Below are positions 51,170 to 61,200 of a DNA stretch of 64,000 nt, piece after piece. Origin of the DNA: Candidatus Thorarchaeota archaeon (lineage in GTDB: Archaea; Asgardarchaeota; Thorarchaeia; Thorarchaeales; Thorarchaeaceae). Every line of letters begins with the position of its first letter. Within the stretch, counting starts at the first letter, position 1. The stretch covers positions 1-64,000 of the forward strand of contig JACAEL010000007.1 of assembly GCA_013388835.1 (NCBI GenBank), written 5' to 3'. The notes under the pieces are model-generated. The model made no database searches, was not told the origin of the DNA, and saw nothing but the letters and a program-made list of their open reading frames with translations. The position numbers and the translations under genes are program-made.

Positions 51170-52165
51170 ATGCGCATCGGACTTGTACTGAACACAAGGA
51201 AAGGGCACTCGGAATTTGAGGTCGAGTACGATCCCCCTCACACAATCGAGCTCATCAGACATGGAATCGAGGCGACGGGTCACGAGTATGTCTTCATCGA
51301 GGCCGATGAGAACTTGGCCGAGCGTCTGAAGGCAGCTCGACCCGACTTGGTGTTCAATCGGGCTGAGGGCATCCGTGGAGACAGTAGGGAGTCGCACGCC
51401 CCGGCCATCCTCGAAATGCTTGGTATCCCGTACGTGGGCGGCAACGTCCTCACGACAGCCGTCGGCCTCAACAAGGCATGGACCAAGAAGATACTCGCAT
51501 ATCACGGCATTCTATCAGCGCAGTTCCAAGTCCTCAAGGCAGTGCGTGATGCAGACGCGGCTGTGTTCAAGTACCCTGTCATTCTGAAGCCCAACGAGGA
51601 GGGCTCCTCAGTGGGCATAAACGAGGACAATGTAGTGCACAACAAAGAGCAGCTGAAGAAGAAACTCGCTGAGATGCTGAAGGATTACCAGCAGGGTATC
51701 CTCGTCGAGCAGTTCATTGAAGGGCGCGAGTTCAGTGTTGGTGTCCTGGGCACGTCCAACGGAGGGTTTGAGGTACTCCCCATACTTGAGATCGACTTCT
51801 CTCAGCTGCCACCTGAGGTGGGCGGGGTGTTCGGTCAGCGCGCGAAGACAATCTATGACAGCCTGGACAACTACATATGTCCGGCGAAGATCCCCGCCAG
51901 TCTGAGAAAGGCCCTCGGTGACTTGGCCGTCAGGATTGCAGAGATACTCGGCTCTGTGGACTTCGGGCGTATTGACTTCAGAATGGATGACAAGGGTGAC
52001 ATCTACTTCCTCGAAATCAACCCACTGCCCGGAATGGACCTTGACATGGAGAACAGAGACTTCTCGTTCTATCCATTCATGGCCATGAAAGCAGGCTATT
52101 CGTATGACGAGCTGATTCGACGGCTTCTGGAGTCTGCATGTCATCGCTATGGACTGAAGCTATAG
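51170..52165 (+). CDS. D-alanine-D-alanine ligase-like ATP-grasp enzyme
   Basis: This is a 331-residue ATP-grasp ligase with the Ddl plan. The N-terminal domain (RIGLVLNTRKG, then DLVFNRAEGIRGDSRESHAPAILEMLGIPYVGGN) has the Glu of the first substrate site. The ATP lid is YPVILKPNEEGSSVGI, followed by ILVEQFIEGREFSVGVLG. The metal site is GRIDFRMDDKGDIYFLEINPLPGMD. All catalytic classes of residue are kept, so it should couple a carboxylate to an amine with ATP. In an archaeon without murein the product is unknown: a dipeptide for a surface polymer, or a small peptide metabolite. It lies 55 bases after the MurL-like gene and 29 bases before a GNAT gene. Confidence 0.85.
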   Translation: MRIGLVLNTRKGHSEFEVEYDPPHTIELIRHGIEATGHEYVFIEADENLAERLKAARPDLVFNRAEGIRGDSRESHAPAILEMLGIPYVGGNVLTTAVGLNKAWTKKILAYHGILSAQFQVLKAVRDADAAVFKYPVILKPNEEGSSVGINEDNVVHNKEQLKKKLAEMLKDYQQGILVEQFIEGREFSVGVLGTSNGGFEVLPILEIDFSQLPPEVGGVFGQRAKTIYDSLDNYICPAKIPASLRKALGDLAVRIAEILGSVDFGRIDFRMDDKGDIYFLEINPLPGMDLDMENRDFSFYPFMAMKAGYSYDELIRRLLESACHRYGLKL

Positions 52166-52194
52166 CCGTGGTTCTTTCCCATTGGGCGTGAGCG

Positions 52195-52737
52195 ATGATG
52201 CTTGACGGTCAACCGACGCCGGATTCTCCAGTCTGGGTCAGTCTTCTTGAGAGGTTGAGGCAGGAGCTGGGACCAGACACAAGGCTCGTCTTCCCGAGGA
52301 CTTGGACTGAACAGCACACCATCTGGTTTCATAAGATCGAGTCAGAGTCGTTTAGAGCGGAGCTGAGATACTCCGACAGGGAGATCATGGAGCGGCTTGA
52401 GAGGCCCAAGTCGATGGCCATGTTTGTTGTCACGGAGGAGCAACCTGAGGCAGTATTGCTTGGTTATCCGCTCGGTGAGTCGACTACTCGGAAGTTCTAC
52501 TTGGACACTATGGCGGTGATGAAGCGGGGCCGTGGCCTCGGCAGACTGATCCTACAGACACTCATCGACTGGTTGAAGAACCAGGGGTACACGTCATTAC
52601 AGCTCGACACGGAGGAGTTCAACGAGATTGGGATTCCCCTCGTATCCTTCTACACTAAGCTGGGGTTTGCGGTTCTCTCACAGGACAAGACCGGGAACGT
52701 GAGTATGGAGCTGGTCCTTCGACCACTGGTCAGCTGA
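52195..52737 (+). CDS. GNAT-family N-acetyltransferase
   Basis: This is a 180-residue GNAT protein. Acetyl-CoA binding is seen in TMAVMKRGRGLGRLILQTLIDWL (motif A, with RGRGLG as the pyrophosphate loop). TSLQLDTEEFNEIGIPLVSFYTKLGF is motif B. The N-terminal 70 residues are the variable substrate part. The acceptor (amino acid, peptide or protein) is unknown. It follows the ATP-grasp ligase gene at 29 bases and might acetylate its product, which is inference. Two adjacent ATG codons (52195 and 52198) are possible starts. Confidence 0.82.
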   Translation: MMLDGQPTPDSPVWVSLLERLRQELGPDTRLVFPRTWTEQHTIWFHKIESESFRAELRYSDREIMERLERPKSMAMFVVTEEQPEAVLLGYPLGESTTRKFYLDTMAVMKRGRGLGRLILQTLIDWLKNQGYTSLQLDTEEFNEIGIPLVSFYTKLGFAVLSQDKTGNVSMELVLRPLVS

Positions 52738-53758
52738 AGTCCCTGCCTGTGAGGATGGCCACAAACCTGCCCATCACAGTCACTTTGCTGTCGGCGAGGT
52801 CGTTCATGACTGCAAGAGTACTCGCAGATGCAGGCAGCACGTTCAGACCTTCTTCCTGTCTCAGGAGCCTCGCGAACTCTATCATCTTGGTGTCCGATGC
52901 GTACTCTGCAAAGCCTCCCGACTCGTAGATGGCATCCAGTGCCTCCTGTCCATCGAAGGAGTGCCAGTTTGTCAGCGGTTCGTTGACCCTGCTCTCCCTT
53001 ATCTCGTCCCGGCCGAGGTCAATCATCCTCCTGCTCTTGAGCTTGTAGGACTTGACTATGGGGTTTCCACGTCTCGTACTAGTGGCCACTATTCTTGGAA
53101 CCAGCGGTATCTTTCCGCTCTCATGGAGCTTCTTGAAGCCCTCATAGACACCTGCAAGAGTTGTCCCGTTTCCGACCGGGACAAAGACATAGTCTGGTGC
53201 ACGCCGCAGTTCTCTGAAGATCTCCATGCTGATCTCAGCATACTCCCTAATCGAGAGTTCCTTCACACCGTCCACTCCGGGGTTTGCATTGAACCAGCCG
53301 TATTCCCTGCACAGCTCCGATGACCTGATGACCAGGTCCTCGTACTGCCCCTCTTCGTAGTGTATCTCGGCCCCCGAGTCGAGCATCCTCTTGACTCTGT
53401 CCTTTGGAAGATGATAGTCCTTCGGAATGAAGATGTGCGACTTGAGTTCCCAGAGCTTCGCTGCGTATGCGATGGCAGCTCCAAAGTTCCCACAGGACGC
53501 GGTGGCTATAGAGTCAAAGCCTTCCAGTTTTGCTTTCTCGGCCAGAGCGAGTGATATCCTGTCCTTCTGAGTGCCGGTAGGATTACCTCCCTCAAACTTC
53601 AGGTACAGCTTCTCAACTCCGACATACCTGGCGACATTGCGTGACTCAATGAGCAGGGAAGAGCCAACAATGTCTCTGTATCTGGCTTTGGGCAGTTCAC
53701 GCTTCACGATGGCCCCGTTCGGTCCCGGTCGCTCCGTTCCGTTTAGTTCCCTTTTCAT
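52730..53758 (-). CDS. Threonine-synthase-like PLP enzyme (fold type II)
   Basis: This is a 342-residue PLP-dependent enzyme. The Schiff-base lysine lies in KFEGGNPTGTQKDRISLALAEKA. ASCGNFGAAIAYAAKL is the substrate loop and VPVGNGTTLAGVYEGFKKL the phosphate-binding loop. The layout is closest to threonine synthase or related beta-eliminating enzymes. TGTQKDR in place of TGSFKDR is seen in a branch of ThrC-like proteins, so another beta- or gamma-replacement reaction is possible. The ATG at 53758 is used; an in-frame TTG at 53767 is the alternative. Its 3' end overlaps the convergent GNAT gene by eight bases. Confidence 0.85.
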   Translation of the reverse strand: MKRELNGTERPGPNGAIVKRELPKARYRDIVGSSLLIESRNVARYVGVEKLYLKFEGGNPTGTQKDRISLALAEKAKLEGFDSIATASCGNFGAAIAYAAKLWELKSHIFIPKDYHLPKDRVKRMLDSGAEIHYEEGQYEDLVIRSSELCREYGWFNANPGVDGVKELSIREYAEISMEIFRELRRAPDYVFVPVGNGTTLAGVYEGFKKLHESGKIPLVPRIVATSTRRGNPIVKSYKLKSRRMIDLGRDEIRESRVNEPLTNWHSFDGQEALDAIYESGGFAEYASDTKMIEFARLLRQEEGLNVLPASASTLAVMNDLADSKVTVMGRFVAILTGRDFS

Positions 53759-53874
53759 GTCAAGCAATGCCCGGCCTAGAAGGTGAAACCCGTCGAGCTA
53801 GAGCTGAAACTGAGGGAGTCCCTTCGTCAAGACAATGCTTCAGTTGTCATGTCTTTATATTCTTATGCTCGACC

Positions 53875-55152
53875 TCACTTGACACTGCTATGTGTGTCAC
53901 TCTGGAGTCTCTTCATGCGTGCCAGAGTCTCAGCAGCCTTTGCCCTGTCACCTGCCTCTTCGTAGAGGTCGTGTGCCACACTCCATGTGCGGATTGCCTC
54001 ATCTCTCCGACCCATCCTCTCGAGTATCTGCGCACGATAGTATAGGTTGATTGGTTTGTCAGGACTGAATGAGAATGCAGCATCAAACTCATCAAGTGCC
54101 TCCTTAAGTCTGCCCAGTGATAGCAGTACGAGCCCTCTCTCATGGGCCACATCAGCATCGTTGGGAGCAAGTGCGCGGGCCGTGCTCAAGCACTCGAGAG
54201 CGGTCTCTCGGTCGTTGGTTATCAGCATTATCTGCGCTGTCCTCACCCATGCACGGGCGTTCTCTGGGTCTACAGCCACTGCCTTTTCATATGCGGCTGA
54301 TGCCTCGCGATACGACTTCAGGAACCGGTGAAGGTCTCCCTTCTTTATCCACAGCTCAGCATCATCAGACTTCACCGCCAGTGCTCTTCCTATGTACTGC
54401 AGCGCCTGTTCGAGCTTCCCTGTGACAGTATAGGTATCGGCAAGCGTATCCAGTAGACCTGGGTGTTCGCCGCACGCACGAAGCCCATCCTCAAGAACCT
54501 CTCTTGCCTGCTCCAGTTTCTTTTGTTGTACGTAGGTCTTGGCCAAGTCGAGGTAAGCAGTCGAGCAGCTGCCATCTGACCAGAGCGCCTTTCGGAACCA
54601 CAGGACCGCGACGTCATCGTTCCCCTCTGCGCGGTGTAGAAGGCCTCTAACATGAAGTGCCTTCGCAGAGTTTGGTGTGATTTCAAGCGCCCGTTCGAGA
54701 TGAGTCTTGCTGCCCTCAATGTCACCCACTTCCAGCAGCACTCTGGCCATCATAGAGCGAACGTCCGGGTTGTCGGGGTCAAGCGCTATCGCATTCTCGA
54801 GGCTCGCGATTGCTTCACGGTGATTGTTCATGGAGAGATGCGTGTGCGCCATGTTTACCCATGCGACGATCTGTTTACCGTCCATGGATACGACACGTTC
54901 ATACATGCTTAATGCTTTGACAAAGTCCCCCTCTTGGAAGTGCATGTTGGCCAGTCTGAGAAGTAGCTCTGGCAGCCGCTGATCACCAGCAATAGAGTCG
55001 ATTGCCTTCTCCAGCTGTTCCTCTAGGTCTCCCACTGCTTTCCTCTCGCGTGTACTCGCAATGGGAACTCTGACTCTCTCTGGGTCGACCTGAGTTCCAA
55101 TACTGATGTCGGCAAGTCGCCTCATGATTGAGGACACGATATCGTCGGGCAA
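53875..55152 (-). CDS. TPR-repeat protein
   Basis: This is a 425-residue soluble protein made of tetratricopeptide repeats, about ten, from residue 60 to 410. Typical units are LANMHFQEGDFVKALSMYER, RGLLHRAEGNDDVAVLWFRK and KGDLHRFLKSYREASAAYEK, with the usual 34-residue spacing. The first 50 residues are a non-repeat, partly charged start. It probably scaffolds protein complexes; no enzymatic domain is seen. The TTG at 55152 is supported by GGAGGAT six bases upstream. It follows the giant repeat-protein gene on the same strand with a 90-base gap, so it could belong to the same transcript. Confidence 0.88.
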   Translation of the reverse strand: MPDDIVSSIMRRLADISIGTQVDPERVRVPIASTRERKAVGDLEEQLEKAIDSIAGDQRLPELLLRLANMHFQEGDFVKALSMYERVVSMDGKQIVAWVNMAHTHLSMNNHREAIASLENAIALDPDNPDVRSMMARVLLEVGDIEGSKTHLERALEITPNSAKALHVRGLLHRAEGNDDVAVLWFRKALWSDGSCSTAYLDLAKTYVQQKKLEQAREVLEDGLRACGEHPGLLDTLADTYTVTGKLEQALQYIGRALAVKSDDAELWIKKGDLHRFLKSYREASAAYEKAVAVDPENARAWVRTAQIMLITNDRETALECLSTARALAPNDADVAHERGLVLLSLGRLKEALDEFDAAFSFSPDKPINLYYRAQILERMGRRDEAIRTWSVAHDLYEEAGDRAKAAETLARMKRLQSDTHSSVK

Positions 55153-55242
55153 CGTACATCCTCCCCTTAGAGGGAAGTATGCATGTCTGCTTATGAATCT
55201 TCACGATGGTGTGAGGGCATCAGGAGAAAGCCGGCAGACGAA

Positions 55243-58200
55243 CTATGCAACGACCTTCACAGGTCTGAGGTTCACCGTCCTGCGTTCACCTGCAACACTG
55301 TCATACTCAAGCACTCCGACGAGTTCCCCTTCGGCGCCAGGCTCAAGCTCAAACTCCACCTCTGCCACTGAAGTTGTACCGGGTTCGACGGTGCCAATCT
55401 CTTGAGTCTTGATCTGGTCCGTCAGGTTTGGAATGCCCAGCACTACTTGCACACTACGCATGGGTGAGGCAGAGTAGTTCCGCACCACAACACCGAAGAT
55501 GAGTCTGCCCTCGCGAATCTTATACTCAACAACGACGTCCATCCCGGGCTCAAGACCCGGACTGGTTGGCTCAGCAATCGTAATGAACTCCTTTCTCGAT
55601 AGCCGCTCCCGTGTCTTGATTCCCACGATGGCCAACAGGACCCCTAGCAGCATGATGCCACTCAGTGCGAATGCCCAGTGGAGCCTCGGGTCCGGGTCCA
55701 ATGAGTCTGGAATCCAGTCGCCGTCTGTATCAGAATTGAGCGGGTTCGTCCCATAGACCATGACTTCCTCCCAGTCTGTGAGTCCGTCGCCATCGCTGTC
55801 AGCCAGCTTCGGGTCTGTCCTGTGCACCGTGTACTCGATGCCATCAAGGAGCCCGTCTCCATCTGTGTCATTGTTCCGTGGGTCAGTGAGCGTGGTCATT
55901 ATCTCGAAGTAGTCATTCAGGAGGTCGTCGTCAGTATCCGCCTTCTTTGGAATCGTGTGGTGAACCATGACCTCGTCGTAGTCTGTGACCCCGTCATTGT
56001 CCGAGTCTGGGTCGAGCGGGGCGGTGTCCCATGTGATGACCTCGTCATAATCTGACAGTGAGTCGTCATCTGAGTCGGAGGAGCGCGCGTCGGTACCGAG
56101 TACAACGACTTCTTCGTAGTCGCTCAGACCATCATGGTCTGTGTCGTTGAGCAGTGGTGATGTCTGATACAGATGGTATTCGGCCCCGTCCAAGAGCAGG
56201 TCACCATCCGAGTCAGTACTCAGAGGGTCTGTGCCGAGACTGACCTCCAGTCCATCCAACATGTCATCATTGTCCGAGTCCGGGTCCAGTGCGTCTGTGT
56301 AATAGACTCGGAGTTCTTCCAAGTTTCCAAGGTCATCATCGTCCGAGTCCCACAGAGAATCGAGGACCCCCGGGTGCGTCATCTGTTTCGACGGGTCTGT
56401 GTTGGTCAAGAAGACCTCCTCGTAGTCGGTCAGGCTGTCCGAGTCGGTGTCGTTGACCAATGGGGAACAAGAGTAGGTCTTCACTTCCTCGCCGTCCGTG
56501 AGACCATCTCGGTCCGTGTCGCGAGTAAGCGGGTCTGTACTGTACTTCGTGACCTCTTCATGGTCTGTGAGTCCATCGTCGTCAGTGTCCCTACTCCGCG
56601 GGTCTGTTCTATGAGTGTTGACTTCAGCACCGTTGGATAGACCGTCGCCATCCTCGTCATCATAGTAGTCCGAAGTGCCATCATCGTCTGTGTCCTTGTC
56701 CCGCGGGTCTGTCTTCGTGAGACGACACTCTTGGTAGTTGGTCATGAGGTCTCGGTCTTCATCATCGCCGCCATCTGAGATGCCATCGCCATCTGTGTCG
56801 TAGAGTTGAGGTTCTGTCCTTGTGAGCGTTATCTCCTCAAGGTTGGTTAGCGTGTCATTATCAATGTCCCAATCCGCGTCGGATGTACCATCGCCCCTTG
56901 TGCTGTACCGAAGTGGGTCTGTGAGGGTCATGTTGACCTCCTGAAAGTCAGTCAGGTCATCAAGGTCCGAGTCTGACATGAGCGGGCTCGTTCCAGTTGC
57001 CACTTCCTGTCCGTCAGTCAGACCATCGCCATCGGTGTCCTCCTTGAGCGGGTCGGTGTTGTGAACATACAGCTCGCCACCGTCTGTGATGCCGTCTAGG
57101 TCGCTGTCCGGCTGCAGTGGGTCGGTCTCAAACACCTTAATCTCGTCGTAGTCTGACACTCCATCCGCGTCGGTGTCTGTGCTGTTCAGAAGTGTGTGGT
57201 AGACCCGGGCTTCCTCGCCATCCTCGAGAAGGTCATTGTCGGTGTCCGTGTCGTTTGGGTCACTGAAGTAGCGGAACACCTCGTCCCAGTCATCAAGGCC
57301 GTCGCCATCCGAGTCAATGGATAACGGGTCTGTCATGGTGACATTCACTTCGTAGTAGTCGCCCAGTCGGTCACCGTCGGTATCATAGAGTGAGCAGTTG
57401 GTGTCATGAAGGTAGATCTCGAGGAAGTTGTTGAGTCCATCAGCGTCGATGTCCTCTAGGTTGTCATTGATGCTATCCCCATCTGTGTCCGGATTGAGGG
57501 GGTCCGTCTTGCTGTTCTGTATCTCATCATTGTCCGCCAGACCGTCTCCATCCGTATCGGCAAGTAGTGGGGATGTCCCGTACACATCGACTTCATCTCC
57601 ATCTGCCAGAGAGTCGAAGTCCGAGTCAGCGTTCTCGGGGTCTGTTCCCAGACTTACCTCTTCGTAGTCATTGAGTCCGTCTTCGTCTTGGTCGGCCTCC
57701 AGTGGGTCTGTACGGTAGACCATCCACTCATCATAGTCGCTGAGCCCATCATCATCTGTATCATTGCTTCTCACATCCGTGCCGAGCTGCAGTTCCCTCT
57801 TGTCGTCAACCCCGTCACTGTCTGTGTCTGGTGAGTTGGGGTCACTCTGCGACTCATTTACCTCAAAACCGTCACTGAGCTGGTCACCATCGGAGTCCCA
57901 CTGCGTTGGTACTGTGAAGTGGACATGCACCTCTTCGTAGTCAGTCAGGTCATCCCAGTCAGTGTCTGAGCCCGTCAGATCAGTATGGTACACCATGTAC
58001 TCTAGATAGTCATCGAGTCCGTCATCATCAGTGTCCCTGTCTGTTGGAGATGACACGGATTCATACGCTTCGAGGCCATCTGGCAGACCATCTCCATCCG
58101 TGTCAAGCTTGGTCGCATTGCTGTGGTAAGCGTAGAGCTCCAGACCATTGACAAGTCCATCGCCGTCCATGTCAAGGTAGTAGTCAGACGTGCTGTTGCC

Positions 58201-61200
58201 TGCCGTGCTCCAGAGTGTCGCGTTGGTTCCTAGGATGGCTATCTCAGAGTAGTCATCGACGTTGTCGGAATCGCTGTCCTGTATTGTTGGGTCGCTTCCG
58301 TACTGCACCTCGTCAAAGTCCTCGAGGCCATCACGGTCTGTGTCTCTGGCTAGCGGATCCGAGTGGTACAGCAGGATCTCATCGCCATCCCACAAACCAT
58401 CGTCATCACTGTCCTTGTCACCCGGGGATGTCTTGTGGGTGTCCACCTCCTGACCGTTGGTAAGACCATCGTCATCCGAGTCGTAGTCGTAGTCCGGTGT
58501 TCCGTACGTGGTGGGGTCGTTCGGGTCTGTGAGGGTCACATTGGTCTCTATGAAGTCATTTAGCCCATCCATGTCACTGTCCGTCCGCAGTGGGTCTGTG
58601 TTGTAGTGTTGAACCTCCTGTCCATCCAGGAGACCATCACCATCAGTGTCCGGTCTCAGCGGATGCGCTCCAGCAAGACTCTCCTCGTAGTCGTCAAGTC
58701 CGTCATCATCAGTATCTGCATCCTTGGGGTCGGTCTCTCCCGGGTCGACGATGCCATTCAGATTGATGTCCTCGCCCGGTTCGCCGGGGTCCCAGCGACT
58801 GTTGTGGTCTAGGTCATTGAAACCGTCGTAGAGTAGGTCCCCATCAGTATCCCAATTGAGTGGGTCAAGGTCGAGTTGAACCTCAAGTCCATCTCTCAGC
58901 AGGTCCCCATCCGTGTCTCTGAGAATCGGGTCTGTGCCATACTGGCGAATCTCTTCAAGGTTGGTGAGTCCATCATGGTCCTCGTCATCATTGCCATCTG
59001 GCGTACCGTCCTGGTCTGAGTCACTGTTCAGCGGGTTGGTGTGTGTCTTTCGCACTTCCTCTGCATCAGTGAGTTCGTCGCCATCAGTGTCGGCAGACGC
59101 CGGATTCGTGCCCGCATTGTACTCCTCCAAGTTGGTCAGGGCATCGTTGTCAGAATCCTCACCACCGTCCAGTGTCCCGTCATCATCTGAGTCGTTGTAC
59201 AGAGGGTCTGTGTTGGTCTGTTCCACTTCAAACCGGTTGGGGAGACCATCCGAGTCACTGTCATACAGGTCGTCGCGTGGTTGCCCTGCTCCATGTGTAT
59301 AGGCGTTGAGCGGATTGGTCTGTGTGACATATAGCTCTACGCCGTTGGAGAGGTTGTCACCGTCGAAGTCCTCATCATAGTCGCTTATCGAGTCGTCATC
59401 AGTGTCCTTCCGGAGTGGGTCTGTGTTCAGTACAAGGACCTCATCACCATCTTTCACACCATCCTCGTCGGTGTCAGGCCTTCGGGGATGTGTGTTGCGG
59501 ACATATAGCTCATCGTAATTTGTGAGAGAGTCGAGGTCCGAGTCCTCAAGATCGTCATTCACCATGTCACCGTCTGTGTCTGAATTGAGCGGGTCTGTCT
59601 TTGTCAAGTATATCTCGTATCCGTTGGCAAGGCGGTCTCCATCGCTGTCCCAGTAGTAGTCGTTCACAGCGGCATTGAATGTGTGCGCGTTTGTCGCATT
59701 GAAGAATGGATATCGAATCACCTCATCCTTGTCCCCAATCCCATCGCCATCGGTGTCCCAGAGCGTGCCGTTCGTGCCGTGATACACTTCTGCTGCATCG
59801 TCTAGGCCATCGCTGTCAGTGTCTGCTAGCCCGGGGTCTGTGCCGTACGTGTGCACCTCATCATAGTCGCTCAACGAGTCGAGGTCTGTGTCGTTGCTGT
59901 TCGGATTGGTGTTCCATGTATTGACCTCCTCACCATCAAGCAGTCCGTCCGTGTCTGTGTCGTTGCTCAACGGATTCGTGTGCTCGACACGGACTTCCTC
60001 ACCATCAAGCAGTCCGTCCGTGTCTGTGTCGTTGCTCAACGGGTTGGTTCCGTATGTGACATACTCTGCATAGTCATCGAGTGTATCGTTGTCGGTGTCG
60101 TCCTTGATTGGAGATGAGCCAACTTGCATGACCTCTTCCCAGTCTGTGAGTCCATCCCAGTCCGTGTCATCCCTCAGCGGATTTGTCTTGTAGGTCTTGA
60201 CCTCCTCACCATCAAGCAGTCCATCGTCGTCGCTGTCGGGATCCCATACGTCAGTACCAACAGAGATCTCTTTCCAGTTCGCCAGCCCATCCCCATCTTC
60301 GTCATCGTAATAGTCTGAGACCCCGTCGTTGTCACTGTCAACGTCATTTGGGTCTGTCAGGGTGACTCGCACCTCTTGTATGTTGGTCAGTCCGTCGCCA
60401 TCATTGTCGTCCTGAGCATCATCTATGCCATCATCATCCGAGTCACTCTCTGTCGGCAGTGTGAGCGTCACATTGTTCTCTTCGAAGTCAGTGAGAAGAT
60501 CATCGTCAGTGTCGATGTCATTGGGGTCTGTGGACAGGTAGACCTCTTGCCAATCGGTCAGGCCATCACCGTCGGTGTCGACATCGTTGGGGTCTGTGTT
60601 GTAGGTGATCACCTCAGCGAAGTCGTCAAGTCTGTCACCGTCAGTGTCTGCAAGCAGCGGCGAGGTGTCGTACTGAAGCACTTCCTCTCCGTCACTGAGC
60701 CGGTCCCCGTCAGTGTCGGGGTCATTCCACAGTGTCCCCTCGATGAGCCTCTCGCGCGCATCGCTGAGCCCATCACCGTCGTCGTCTCGTCCGTAGCCCT
60801 GTATTGTACCCGTGGTGGTGCCGACAAAGAACTCGGCACCGGCAAAGGAATCGATGTTTCCATCCCTCAGGACTTCTGTGAATCCCGTGACATCCGTCTG
60901 TGAGACCAGTGCTCCACTGGCGTTGTACACACGTACCTGCCCGTTGACACCAGCAACGACTTGGCTGTCAGACAGCGCCCCGATGTTTGACAGTCTGAGG
61001 GTATTGACCGCTGCGCCCAGGGTTCTGTTCCACTGCAGACTGCCTGTCGCATTGCACACCCTCAACTCACCCTGGGACCTCCCAATTACCAGCTCGTTGC
61101 CGCCGCCACTGACCAGTTGCCCCGCAGTCAGTGAAGTCACGCTGCCGCCCAGTGATAGCGAGTACGCAGGAGTACCGTTGTAGTAGTAGACATGTATCAC

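Noticed and set aside
55683-60786. Long open frames on the strand opposite the TSP3 array
   Set aside because: They arise from the codon bias of Asp/Gly-rich repeats read backwards and have no start sites or domains of their own.
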